64,000 nucleotides of DNA from positions 18,682 to 82,681 of the forward strand of contig CAJTLX010000008.1 in NCBI GenBank assembly GCA_910577165.1, given 5' to 3'. A program made the position numbers and the translations under genes. Shown one piece after another: positions 35,020-43,597 of the stretch. The DNA is from an uncultured Lachnospiraceae bacterium. Lineage in GTDB: Bacteria; Bacillota; Clostridia; Lachnospirales; Lachnospiraceae. Position 1 is the stretch's first letter; each line of letters starts with the position of its first letter. Below the pieces are notes generated by a model. That model did not search any database. It was given only the letters and a program-made list of their open reading frames with translations, and was not told the DNA's origin.

Positions 35020-36779
35020 AGGCAGCGGGGGAAATAAAAGAAAAATTTTTGCTTCAGCTGCGGATGACAAAGCATCTGCACAGAGCAGCACCGTATTATC
35101 TGCCGATCAATCTGTTAAATGCGGCGGTTGGTGCAGTTTGGTATATCTTACAAATTTTATTTTATCAGAGGCTGATTGATTTTATTCTCTATACCTCGCC
35201 GCCGTTTTCTGTTGCCGCACTGTATTTCTCTTGTTATTATATTGCTTATCTGGCGTTTCGCTTATTTGATCAGTGGGTTTCCCTTCGTTTTAACCGGCGG
35301 GAAAAAGAGAAGACGCGCTGTTATTATAAAAAGATGGTGTATACAGAAAGCGCGAAAAAGAAGCTGGAAAATTATAATTCCGAGGAATATCTAAATTTAT
35401 TGTACAATGCGATCGAACACGGCGGCGAATCCTTACTTCTCTTTGCCGATCGCCTTTCCATTTTGTTAAATTCTCTGATCTGCTTTATTGCAGTAATTAT
35501 TATTTTCGGGCGGCTACACCAGATTTTTATTATTGGGGCAGTATGTTCCGCGCTAAAAAACTGTATTTTAAATAGTAAAAAGGAGAAGATTGATTACCGG
35601 ATGTACCGGGAGAAATTGCCGTTTGATCGCTGTGATACTTATGTCCATGATCTGTTTTACCGCCAGTCCTATGTGCGTGAGCTTCGGATTTTTCCGATCG
35701 GCAACCATTTTATCCGGAAATATCAGGGGATGAAAAGGCTGTGCTTTCGGGCAATAAAGAAAGATTTAGTTAGGGGGCAGCTGCTTAATCTGGCAAGGGA
35801 AGGGATCGATTTATTACTGAAAGGAATTTATATTGTCGTTCTGGTGTATTTATTAATCAACCACAGAGTAACCGTGGGAGAATTTTATACAGTTCTTTCA
35901 CAGTCAGCGACTTTTGCAATCTATATTGAGCGGCTTTTTATGTTTTTGCCGGCGGTCTGCATTGACGCAAACTACAGTGCGGATATTTTTGCAGTACTCT
36001 GCGGTGAAAATCATGATTTTCCGGCGGTTGGCGGTGAAGATTCGAGAGCCTGTGTAATATGTAGAGATCTGTGTTTTTCCTACGATGGGCAAAGGGAAGT
36101 GCTAAGCCAGATCAATATTTGTCTGCCCCTTGACAAAAAGATTGCTATTGTGGGGGAGAATGGTTCCGGTAAAAGTACATTTATTAAAATTTTAACTGGA
36201 TTGTACACACCGACAAGGGGGAGTATAGTATATTCTTACCCGGGATTTATCGGAAATGTGGAGGAATTATTTGGAAATTTATTACAGCAGTACCAGCTTT
36301 TTCCGCTTTCCATAAAAGAGAATATTCTCCCGTCCGCTAAGGAAAATAAAGAGGGGGAAGTGGAAGCCGCACTGCGCTTTGCAGGGATTTTTAAAAAAAT
36401 AGGAGAACTTCCGGACGGGATGGATACAGTATTTACTGGGGAGTTCGAAAAGGAAGGTGTTCGTCTGTCCGGCGGGGAGCAGCAGAAAATAGCACTTGCA
36501 AGAGCATATGCAAAAAAAGCACCGGTACTTGTCCTGGATGAGCCGTCCGCAAACCTTGATGTAAAGGCAAAGGGGCAGTTAATTGAAAAGATCAATGTCC
36601 TGGCAGAGGAGCGTGCCATATTTTTGGTGACACATGATCTGCGATACACCAAACAGGCTGATTTGGTGATCTTTTTTGAGGCGGGGCGCGTAGTGGAGTT
36701 TGGTTCGCCTAAAGAATTGTGTAGAAGAGGCGGAAAGTATGCAAGAATGCTTGCAGAGCAGGAAGCAGAGCAAATATAG
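35016..36779 (+). CDS. ABC exporter half-transporter, second of pair
   Basis: 587 aa. N-terminal six-helix exporter domain, then ATPase domain with Walker A GENGSGKST, QQYQLFPLS at the Q loop, signature LSGGEQQ, Walker B VLVLDEPSANLD and THD switch. All nucleotide-site motifs are canonical. Translationally coupled to the upstream half-transporter. Heterodimeric exporters of this type move drugs, lipids or peptides out of the cell. Confidence 0.9.
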   Translation: MKAAGEIKEKFLLQLRMTKHLHRAAPYYLPINLLNAAVGAVWYILQILFYQRLIDFILYTSPPFSVAALYFSCYYIAYLAFRLFDQWVSLRFNRREKEKTRCYYKKMVYTESAKKKLENYNSEEYLNLLYNAIEHGGESLLLFADRLSILLNSLICFIAVIIIFGRLHQIFIIGAVCSALKNCILNSKKEKIDYRMYREKLPFDRCDTYVHDLFYRQSYVRELRIFPIGNHFIRKYQGMKRLCFRAIKKDLVRGQLLNLAREGIDLLLKGIYIVVLVYLLINHRVTVGEFYTVLSQSATFAIYIERLFMFLPAVCIDANYSADIFAVLCGENHDFPAVGGEDSRACVICRDLCFSYDGQREVLSQINICLPLDKKIAIVGENGSGKSTFIKILTGLYTPTRGSIVYSYPGFIGNVEELFGNLLQQYQLFPLSIKENILPSAKENKEGEVEAALRFAGIFKKIGELPDGMDTVFTGEFEKEGVRLSGGEQQKIALARAYAKKAPVLVLDEPSANLDVKAKGQLIEKINVLAEERAIFLVTHDLRYTKQADLVIFFEAGRVVEFGSPKELCRRGGKYARMLAEQEAEQI

Positions 36780-36813
36780 TTTAGAAATAAGGAGTTTTTT
36801 TGCGATTTCCCCC

Positions 36814-36842
36814 TTGCATTTTGCCGCGTACTGTGCTAAAAT
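36814..36842 (+). promoter_or_regulatory. Sigma-A promoter of the antiporter gene
   Basis: TTGCAT at 36814-36819, 17-bp spacer, TAAAAT at 36837-36842 with TGC extension. Confidence 0.7.
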
Positions 36843-36902
36843 CTCAAGCTGGATTCTGAGAAATTTTATAAAAATTTTACGGTTTCATCTAAGGAGGCGG
36901 CT

Positions 36903-38096
36903 ATGGAGGCGTATAATGTTTTTAAGGATCTTGCCATTATCATTCTGGCGGCAAAAATATTCGGCATCCTTGCAAGGAAATGTAAGGCACCGCAGGTTGT
37001 GGGCGAGATCATTGCCGGTCTGATTATCGGACCGAGCATATTGGGCTGGGTTGACCAGACAAATTTTCTTGTCCAGACGGCGGAGATTGGAGTGATTCTC
37101 CTAATGTTCTCCGCAGGGCTTGAGACGGATATCAAGGAACTTTTGCGTACGGGACCGATCGCTCTCTTGATTGCGTGCGCGGGCGTGTTTGTCCCCCTTG
37201 TCTGCGGAACTTTACTCTATATGGTATTTTACGGTGCAGCCAGCTGGGGCAGTGAAGAATTTTACAAGGCGGTCTTTATCGGCACGATTCTGACAGCGAC
37301 ATCGGTCAGCATTACTGTCGAATCGCTGCGGGAGATGGGGAGACTAAAGGGAAGGGTCGGCACAACGATTTTAAGTGCGGCGATTATCGATGATGTAATT
37401 GGAATTATTGTCTTAACTGTTGTGGTCGGCTTTAAGAGTCCGGACTCCAATCCGGGGAAAGTCATGCTCAATACAGTACTTTTCTTTGTATTGGCAGTGC
37501 TGGCTGGTTTTCTGTTTTATTTTCTGTTCCGAAAATTTGATGCGCGCTATCCGCATACAAGGCGTATTCCGATTCTTGGACTGGCTTTTTGTTTTGCAAT
37601 GTCCTACATAGCTGAGCGGTATTTTGGCATTGCGGATATTACGGGGGCATATGTGGCAGGGATCGTGCTTTGCAGTCTGCGTGATTCAAGTTATATTGCA
37701 CAGAAGATGGATATTAATTCATATATGCTCTTTGGACCGGTCTTTTTTGCAAGTATCGGGTTAAAGACAAACATCGACAATCTTGACGGTTCCATCCTGC
37801 TCTTTGCGGTGGCATTTGTCGCTGTGGGGCTGATTGCAAAGATTATCGGGTGTGGTCTGGTGGCAAGAATCTGCAAATTTAAGGGAAAGGATGCCCTAAA
37901 AATTGGTGTCGGGATGATGACCCGCGGCGAAGTGGCATTGATTGTCGCCCAGAAAGGGCTTTCGGTCGGTCTGATGACCCCAGTCTATTTTACTGCCGTG
38001 ATTTTGTTGATTATTGTATCTTCGGTACTCACTCCGATTGTACTAAAGTTTTTGTATGCGGGGGAGCCGTTGGAGGAAACCGCCACAGCAAAATAA
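36903..38096 (+). CDS. Cation/proton antiporter, CPA2 (Kef/NapA-like)
   Basis: 397 aa, about 12 transmembrane segments and no cytosolic regulatory (TrkA-N) domain. Typical features: VVGEIIAGLIIGPSILGW near the N terminus, the FSAGLETD helix, TATSVSITVESLRE and the ion-site region SAAIIDDVIGIIV with paired aspartates, as in electrogenic CPA2 exchangers. Exchanges Na+ or K+ for protons across the membrane. Ribosome site AAGGAGG 6 bp before ATG 36903. Own promoter and terminator, so monocistronic. Confidence 0.9.
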   Translation: MEAYNVFKDLAIIILAAKIFGILARKCKAPQVVGEIIAGLIIGPSILGWVDQTNFLVQTAEIGVILLMFSAGLETDIKELLRTGPIALLIACAGVFVPLVCGTLLYMVFYGAASWGSEEFYKAVFIGTILTATSVSITVESLREMGRLKGRVGTTILSAAIIDDVIGIIVLTVVVGFKSPDSNPGKVMLNTVLFFVLAVLAGFLFYFLFRKFDARYPHTRRIPILGLAFCFAMSYIAERYFGIADITGAYVAGIVLCSLRDSSYIAQKMDINSYMLFGPVFFASIGLKTNIDNLDGSILLFAVAFVAVGLIAKIIGCGLVARICKFKGKDALKIGVGMMTRGEVALIVAQKGLSVGLMTPVYFTAVILLIIVSSVLTPIVLKFLYAGEPLEETATAK

Positions 38097-38132
38097 AATA
38101 CGGGACAAAATATAGAAAAATAAGAGGAATAA

Positions 38133-38174
38133 AGGCGTGTTTTGCGATGGATTCGCGGAACACGCCTCTATTTT
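38133..38174 (+). terminator. Rho-independent terminator after the antiporter
   Basis: AGGCGTGTT, 17-base loop, AACACGCCT, then CTATTTTT. Confidence 0.8.
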
Positions 38175-38230
38175 TATGGAAGAAAATGGAAAATCACAAA
38201 AAATATATTTAAAATTTTCGGAGAACATGG

Positions 38231-38420
38231 TATAATATTCGCGAAGGCAAAGCAAGTAAAACGAAAAACAAAGCGCGGAAACACGTTTTTGGTTTCCGGC
38301 ACTTTGTTTTTCGGATTGCGCTGCGAGTAACGCGAGCCAAGAAAATCGGAGATTTTCTTGGCTTTGCCGTAATCTTTGCAAAACAGACCCTATTACAAAA
38401 ATTAAGGAAAGAGGAAGATT
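38231..38420 (+). ncRNA. Structured leader or small RNA before the M18 aminopeptidase
   Basis: A consensus extended promoter TGGTATAAT (-10 at 38231-38236) starts a transcript near 38243 that holds GGCAAAGC (38246) pairing with GCTTTGCC (38361), a hairpin ACAAAG..GGAAAC/GTTTCC..CTTTGT followed by TTTTT (to about 38312), and a perfect 13-bp hairpin AGCCAAGAAAATC-GGA-GATTTTCTTGGCT at 38335-38363. The T run after the first hairpin could end transcription early. Whether it is a leader of the next gene or a separate RNA is open. Confidence 0.5.
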
Positions 38421-39707
38421 ATGAGTGAGCATATCTGTGAATTTCGGGAATATATTAGAAAGGCCATAACTCCGTACCATTCGGTGGCAGCAGGAATTTC
38501 TCTGCTGAAGCAGTCCGGATTTGAGGAGCTTGTAATGACGGCACCTTTTTCACTGCGTGCGGGAGGAAAATATTTTGTCAAGCCTTATGATACGATGTTG
38601 TTTGCCTTTACTGTAGGGGAGGGGGAGATGGGGGCGCAGGCATTTCATATTGCGGCGGCACATACCGATTACCCATGCCTGCATTTAAAGCCGACTGCCG
38701 AACTTGCGGCAAATGGTTATCTGCGTTTAAATACCGAGATCTACGGCAGTCCAATCTTAAATACATGGCTTGATCGCCCGCTGTCTCTGGCAGGGCGCGT
38801 GGCACTGCGCAGTGAAAATATCTACGAGCCAGAATTAAGATTTTATGATGCGGGCAGACCGCTTGTTACCATCCCAAACCTTGCCATACATATGAACCGC
38901 AAGGTCAACGAGGGAGTTGAATTAAAAAAACAGACCGATCTTTTGCCGCTGTTTGGCTTGCACGCCGGGGAGGGGCAGGAAGCAGAATATCTTCTCGCAT
39001 TTCTTGCCGGGGAACTGCAATGCAAAAAAGAAGATATCTTAGATTTTGATCTCTATATCTACAATGCGGAGGAGGGTGTGCGTCTTGGCGCGAATCAGGA
39101 ATTTTTCTCCGCACCACGCCTTGATAATCAGACTTCTTGCTACGCACTTTTGCGTGCGATTGCGGATGGCGGGCGCGAGGACGGGATCAATGTGATTGCA
39201 TTGTATGACAATGAGGAGATTGGCAGCCACACAAAACAGGGTGCGGATTCGATGTTGCTTATGCTTTTACTGGAAAAAATTTACTCTTCGCTCGGCATGG
39301 ACAAGGCAAATTTAAATGAAGCGATTCTGCGCAGCTTTTTATTTTCCGTGGATGTGGCACATGCACTACATCCAAATCACCCGGAAAAATATGATCCGGT
39401 GAACCATCCTCGCATGAATGATGGCGTTGTATTTAAAATCAGCGTTAACCAGCGGTATACTTACGATGGACAGGCAGTGGCAATTGCACAGCAGATCTGT
39501 GAAAAGGCGGGAGCAAAGTTTAAGAAATTCGTCAATCATGCCGATATGCCAGGGGGAGGGACAATAGGTCCGATTATTTCTTCCTGGCTGCCAATGAAGA
39601 CGGTGGATATCGGTGTGCCGATTCTTGCCATGCATTCGGCAAGAGAACTGATGGGGATCGAGGATGAGGAAGCGATAATACGGATGATGACAGAGTTTTT
39701 CTCTTAG
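38421..39707 (+). CDS. M18-family aspartyl-type aminopeptidase
   Basis: 428 aa. Zinc metallopeptidase that removes acidic N-terminal residues from peptides in the cytoplasm. Metal ligands appear in AAHTDYPCLHLKP (first His/Asp), ARLDNQTS-like SAPRLDNQTSCYAL, LYDNEEIGS and DVAHALHPNHPEKYD; the last His is near the C terminus (LAMHSARE). Full family length. Preceded by GGAAAGAGGAAG and by a structured leader. Confidence 0.92.
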   Translation: MSEHICEFREYIRKAITPYHSVAAGISLLKQSGFEELVMTAPFSLRAGGKYFVKPYDTMLFAFTVGEGEMGAQAFHIAAAHTDYPCLHLKPTAELAANGYLRLNTEIYGSPILNTWLDRPLSLAGRVALRSENIYEPELRFYDAGRPLVTIPNLAIHMNRKVNEGVELKKQTDLLPLFGLHAGEGQEAEYLLAFLAGELQCKKEDILDFDLYIYNAEEGVRLGANQEFFSAPRLDNQTSCYALLRAIADGGREDGINVIALYDNEEIGSHTKQGADSMLLMLLLEKIYSSLGMDKANLNEAILRSFLFSVDVAHALHPNHPEKYDPVNHPRMNDGVVFKISVNQRYTYDGQAVAIAQQICEKAGAKFKKFVNHADMPGGGTIGPIISSWLPMKTVDIGVPILAMHSARELMGIEDEEAIIRMMTEFFS

Positions 39708-39881
39708 GGAGAGCCTATATATTTTGAAAGATATTTGGAAAGAATTAAGATAAATTTATAAAGGCAGGATGATAAACCACTGGCTTCCGGCGTTTTTGCG
39801 GCAGGGCGGGAAGCATCCTACATCTGATATATCGGAGATACTGGATAAAAACAATAAAATAAAGAAATGAGGTAAAAATTT

Positions 39882-41867
39882 ATGTCAAATTGGAAGGAAA
39901 ATTGCGCATGGTATGAGAGTGCGGTATTTTATCATATTTATCCGCTTGGAATGTGCGGCGTGGAAAAGCATCGGGAGGAGTATCAGGAAAATGGCGGACC
40001 AAGGCAGCATTTTGCGCAGATGGAGCAGTTGATTCCACATATGAAACGACTTGGCGTTACGGCACTCTACATTGGACCTTGCTTTGAGTCGGAGGGGCAC
40101 GGCTATGAGACGATTGATTATTATAAGGTGGATGCGCGCTTAGGGGATAATGTGGGGTTCCGCCATTTTGTAGATGCCTGTCATGCGGCGGAAATCCGCG
40201 TGGTTGTTGACGGGGTATTCAATCATTCCGGGCGGCGTTTCTTCGCATTTGAGGAACTGAGAAAGCATCGCGAGGGCAGTCCATACCGCGACTGGTACTG
40301 CAATGTGAATTTTGGTGGAAACAATGAATTTAATGACTGTTTTTCCTACGAGGCATGGCATGGCTACAATATTCTGCCGCGCCTAAATCTCTGGAACCGG
40401 GCAGTGCGCGATTATCTGCTTGACGTGATCCGTTTTTGGGTAAAGGAATTTGATATTGATGGAATTCGCTTAGACTGTGCGGATGTGCTGAATTTTGATT
40501 TTATGAAGGAGATGCGCCAGCTGGCAAATACGATAAAGCCGCAGTTCTGGCTGATGGGCGAGGTGATCCATGGGGATTATTCGCGCTGGGTCAACCGTGA
40601 TATATTGCATTCTGTGACCAATTATGAACTGCATAAGGGGCTTTACTCCGGGCATAACGACCACAATTATTTTGAGATCGCACATTCCATTCGCAGATTG
40701 TTTGGCGATGGCGGATTGGTGCGCGAGGGCAAACTCTATACCTTTGTGGAAAACCATGATGTCAATCGCCTGATTAACAAGGTGAAAGATCCGGCACATA
40801 TGAAAAATATCTATCTGATTGCGTATACCCTGCCGGGAATTCCATCCATCTATTATGGAGGGGAATTCCGTCTTAGTGGTGTGCAGGCAAACGGCTCAGA
40901 CGATGCAATTCGTCCGGCACTCTCCCTCTCGGATTATGCAGTACTCTCGGAGAAGGAAAGTGATTTTGTCGAGTTTCTCGCAATGCTTGGCCGCGCGAAG
41001 GACGAACTGGCGGCACTCTCGATCGGAAAATATGAGGAGCGTCTTTTGACCAACCGACAATTTGCGTATGCGCGCGTCTGGAATGAACAGACGGTGCTTG
41101 TGGCGGCAAATAACGACGAGAACCCGGCAGATATAGAGATCCGCGCACAGGGTGGGGAATATGTGGATTATATGACCGGGAAAAAATATCCGTGTGAAAA
41201 TGGAAAGGTGTCGGTAAAACTTGCAGCGCACAGCGGAATCCTCCTTGTTGCGGGCGGATGGGAGTTTAAGGGAGAAGAAGAAAATGGAGCGAAAGAGGAA
41301 GAAAAAGTACCGGAAAATAAAAGAAATGATAGTGGAGAAGAAAAAGTGCCAGAAAATGAAAACACGAATGCAGGATCGGAATGCGATAAGGCAAGCAAAG
41401 AAAGTGATGGGCAGGAAAGTGGCAGGGTGGAACTGGAAAATAATGGAAAAACAGCCGAAGAAAGCCCAAAAACTGAGGCGGGGGAAGTTGTGGATAATCT
41501 GTGCGGTCATCGCTTTTGTGGAGTTTTAATTAAGGAAAGCATAAATACCGAGGATATTTTGGACGAGATAGAGGTCTACAATATGCGGCTTTTAAAGCAG
41601 GCTGACAGGAGACCGAGATATCAAACAGCACTGTATTTTACTGCGGACGGCGAAGATTTCCCACAAAAACTCTCCCGCGTAATGATCGCAGATCCCGATC
41701 GCGGGGGCAACTGGTTTGCAGATTTTAAGGGAGGCGATGTAAAATATATTGTCCTTCGCGGTCGGGTGCTTTCCTACCGGATTGGGGATGAAGCGGCAAA
41801 GGCAGCAGTGCGCGAGGAGTGCAGAAAGCGCGGAGTGAACGATAAAGAAATGAACTGGGAAGAGTGA
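39882..41867 (+). CDS. GH13 alpha-amylase-family enzyme with charged linker and extra C-terminal domain
   Basis: 661 aa. TIM-barrel GH13 domain with the four conserved regions: DGVFNHSG, GIRLDCADVL (nucleophile D198), LMGEV (acid/base E227) and FVENHDVNR (D293). No signal peptide, so it acts on imported maltodextrins. A beta domain (to about 462) is followed by a stretch of about 80 residues rich in Glu, Lys, Asn and Ser, then a last domain (about 545-661: ILDEIEVYNMRLLKQADRR ...) that I do not recognise. The linker is unusual for intracellular GH13 enzymes. Exact specificity unknown. Confidence 0.88.
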   Translation: MSNWKENCAWYESAVFYHIYPLGMCGVEKHREEYQENGGPRQHFAQMEQLIPHMKRLGVTALYIGPCFESEGHGYETIDYYKVDARLGDNVGFRHFVDACHAAEIRVVVDGVFNHSGRRFFAFEELRKHREGSPYRDWYCNVNFGGNNEFNDCFSYEAWHGYNILPRLNLWNRAVRDYLLDVIRFWVKEFDIDGIRLDCADVLNFDFMKEMRQLANTIKPQFWLMGEVIHGDYSRWVNRDILHSVTNYELHKGLYSGHNDHNYFEIAHSIRRLFGDGGLVREGKLYTFVENHDVNRLINKVKDPAHMKNIYLIAYTLPGIPSIYYGGEFRLSGVQANGSDDAIRPALSLSDYAVLSEKESDFVEFLAMLGRAKDELAALSIGKYEERLLTNRQFAYARVWNEQTVLVAANNDENPADIEIRAQGGEYVDYMTGKKYPCENGKVSVKLAAHSGILLVAGGWEFKGEEENGAKEEEKVPENKRNDSGEEKVPENENTNAGSECDKASKESDGQESGRVELENNGKTAEESPKTEAGEVVDNLCGHRFCGVLIKESINTEDILDEIEVYNMRLLKQADRRPRYQTALYFTADGEDFPQKLSRVMIADPDRGGNWFADFKGGDVKYIVLRGRVLSYRIGDEAAKAAVREECRKRGVNDKEMNWEE

Positions 41868-41896
41868 GCATCCCGCAGTATGGCGGGTATCCCATA

Positions 41897-41928
41897 ATTT
41901 TTTCCAGGCAGAAAACGCAGGAAAAAAT
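41897..41928. other. Hairpin between the GH13 and DUF4203 genes
   Basis: ATTTTTTCC and GGAAAAAAT, perfect 9 bp around 14 bases, preceded by a short CCCGC/GCGGG stem at 41872-41887. Possible weak terminator. Confidence 0.35.
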
Positions 41929-41972
41929 AATGTGGCATAATGGATATATTTTCTGCGGGAAGGAGATTTAGA

Positions 41973-42956
41973 ATGTTTGGTGTGGTTAGTCTGGAGGAAA
42001 TTTCAGGGAGCAGCTTTTTTGAAGTTCTGCAGAATCTAATTTTAAACTATATTCCGGACGGGGCGAACTTGCTTGAAACCCTTGAACAGTCCATGGGATT
42101 GTTCCTGCTAGTCGGTCTTGTATTTGGCATTTTTCAATGCTTTTTGGGGTATGCCGCGCGCAGAGTGTGGACAGCACTTCTTTTGCTCGCACTCTGCGGC
42201 TATGGCGGAGCGTTGGCGGCGGAACATTTTCTGCTGCCGATGGAGGGATTTGTGGCAGTTACGGCCATTGTGGCAAGTATCGGCGGTCTGGCGGGGTATT
42301 TTTTTCCGGGAATTGGAGGTTTCCTGCGCCCGCTCTTTGCCATTTTTATTTCTGCATTTGCGATATTCACTGCCAATGGACTGCGATCTCTCGGTATTAT
42401 TGTGGGACTTTCGGCGGGACTGATTGTTGGAATTGCGGTTGCCGTGTTCCCTCGAATGGGGCTGATGCTCTACACTGCACTGTTTGGCGGGTTGCTTGCT
42501 GGCATATGCGTTGTGGAAGCCTTTAGTGTGCCGGGGGAATACGCAACGTTTGTGATTGGCGGGATGTTTGCCGTTGCAGGTTTTAGCACACAGCTTTTTG
42601 CAAGTGGAAAACTAAGTGGGGAAGCGGAGAAGGCGGACAGTGCGAAGGAGGCGGCAAAACGGTTGAAGGTGGCGACGCAGATGGATACAGCGGCGCAGTT
42701 TGCGGCTGCGGATGAGGAGAAGAATGGAAAAGACTTAAATATCTCCGATTCCGGGGAAGGAGCCGCGCAAGGTGAGGAAAAGGAGATGGAAGATTTTTCC
42801 AAACCGAAAGAGGAAGAAGAAACGCCGGAAAAGGAGGGAGAGACGATGGAGCAAGTTCAGCCTATTTTTGATGCACCGGCGGGAAACTGCCCTTCCTGCG
42901 GCGCGCTATACAGTGCCAGAGCAAAATATTGTATGCAGTGTGGGCAGAAATTGTAA
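41973..42956 (+). CDS. DUF4203-type membrane protein with C-terminal zinc ribbon
   Basis: 327 aa from ATG 41973 (GGAAGGAG upstream). About seven transmembrane segments (about 35-215) with glycine-rich repeats of the TMEM198/DUF4203 kind, then a charged Glu/Lys/Asp-rich linker (about 215-290) and a zinc ribbon with CPSCG and CMQCG at the very end. Function unknown; the ribbon suggests a cytoplasmic binding role. Ends at a good terminator. Confidence 0.8.
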   Translation: MFGVVSLEEISGSSFFEVLQNLILNYIPDGANLLETLEQSMGLFLLVGLVFGIFQCFLGYAARRVWTALLLLALCGYGGALAAEHFLLPMEGFVAVTAIVASIGGLAGYFFPGIGGFLRPLFAIFISAFAIFTANGLRSLGIIVGLSAGLIVGIAVAVFPRMGLMLYTALFGGLLAGICVVEAFSVPGEYATFVIGGMFAVAGFSTQLFASGKLSGEAEKADSAKEAAKRLKVATQMDTAAQFAAADEEKNGKDLNISDSGEGAAQGEEKEMEDFSKPKEEEETPEKEGETMEQVQPIFDAPAGNCPSCGALYSARAKYCMQCGQKL

Positions 42957-42973
42957 TAGGATAAACCATTTAA

Positions 42974-43001
42974 GGCGGGAAAAAATTCCCGTCTTTTTTT
43001 T
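42974..43001 (+). terminator. Rho-independent terminator after the DUF4203 gene
   Basis: GGCGGGAA, AAAA loop, TTCCCGTC, then a run of eight T. Confidence 0.85.
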
Positions 43002-43011
43002 GATTTGGCAC

Positions 43012-43042
43012 TTGACTCTCCATTTAACTGTAATGTTATGAT
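43012..43042 (+). promoter_or_regulatory. MerR-type promoter with 19-bp spacer
   Basis: TTGACT at 43012-43017 and TATGAT at 43037-43042, 19 bp apart. Over-long spacers are characteristic of promoters twisted into shape by MerR proteins, and a merR-like gene starts 45 bp downstream. Confidence 0.6.
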
Positions 43043-43086
43043 GATACTAGAAGGTAATATATCCCGATTACCAGAAAGGAGGAAAA

Positions 43087-43484
43087 ATGTATAAGATCGG
43101 TGAACTTTCAAAGCTAAGCAAAATTCCTGTAAAAACATTGAGGTATTATGACCGCGAGGGGATTTTGCACCCGGATTATATTGATCCGTCAACGAATTAC
43201 CGCTATTACAACGCGATAAGATTATCGGACTGTTACCGGATTGTAGCACTCAAGGAACTTGGGTTTCGACTCTCCGAGATCCAAAAGAGGAAAAGGTCCG
43301 TGCGGATCAGCCGGGAATATGGCGTTGGGTAACTGGATATGTTATCTGCACTCCGAGATCCACAGCCAGCCATTATATCATCCGCAAATATGATGGTGTG
43401 GATTATCTGTTTATCCAGTGGAAGAGCGGGGATTACAGTTTCGGAAAATCCGAGCCAAGCTGGTATGTTTTTAAGAGAAAATAG
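43087..43484 (+). pseudogene. MerR-family regulator with internal deletion
   Basis: The N-terminal winged helix is perfect (MYKIGELSKLSKIPVKTLRYYDREGI split here at normal motifs: MYKIGELSK, PVKTLRYYD, ALKELGFRLSEI). After KELGFRLSEIQK the frame goes to a stop at 43332, while another frame continues EEKVRADQPGIW ... HYIIRKYDG, VDYLFIQWKSGDYSFG to TAG 43484, which looks like the C-terminal end of an effector-binding domain. Dimerisation helix and most of the sensor domain are missing. An 81-aa DNA-binding fragment could still be made. Confidence 0.7.
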
Positions 43485-43523
43485 TGTTTAAATTCAGCAG
43501 TTATGGAAAACTTCAAAAAACTC

Positions 43524-43576
43524 TTGCATTCAATTTCCAGATATGGTATAAATAAAGAAAATTACTTGTATACAAG
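43524..43576 (+). promoter_or_regulatory. Promoter and palindromic operator of the Big2 surface protein gene
   Basis: TTGCAT at 43524-43529, 17-bp spacer, TATAAA at 43547-43552 (TGG extension). A perfect 12-bp palindrome CTTGTATACAAG follows at 43565-43576, near the transcription start, where a repressor would block initiation. Confidence 0.6.
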
Positions 43577-43597
43577 CAAAAAAAGGAGGATATTGCA

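Noticed and set aside
33226..36779. Bacteriocin export cluster
   Set aside because: No precursor peptide, peptidase domain or modification gene was seen next to the ABC pair.
41221..41529. Lys/Arg-rich plus-strand frame within the GH13 gene
   Set aside because: It is an out-of-frame reading of the charged linker of the real gene.
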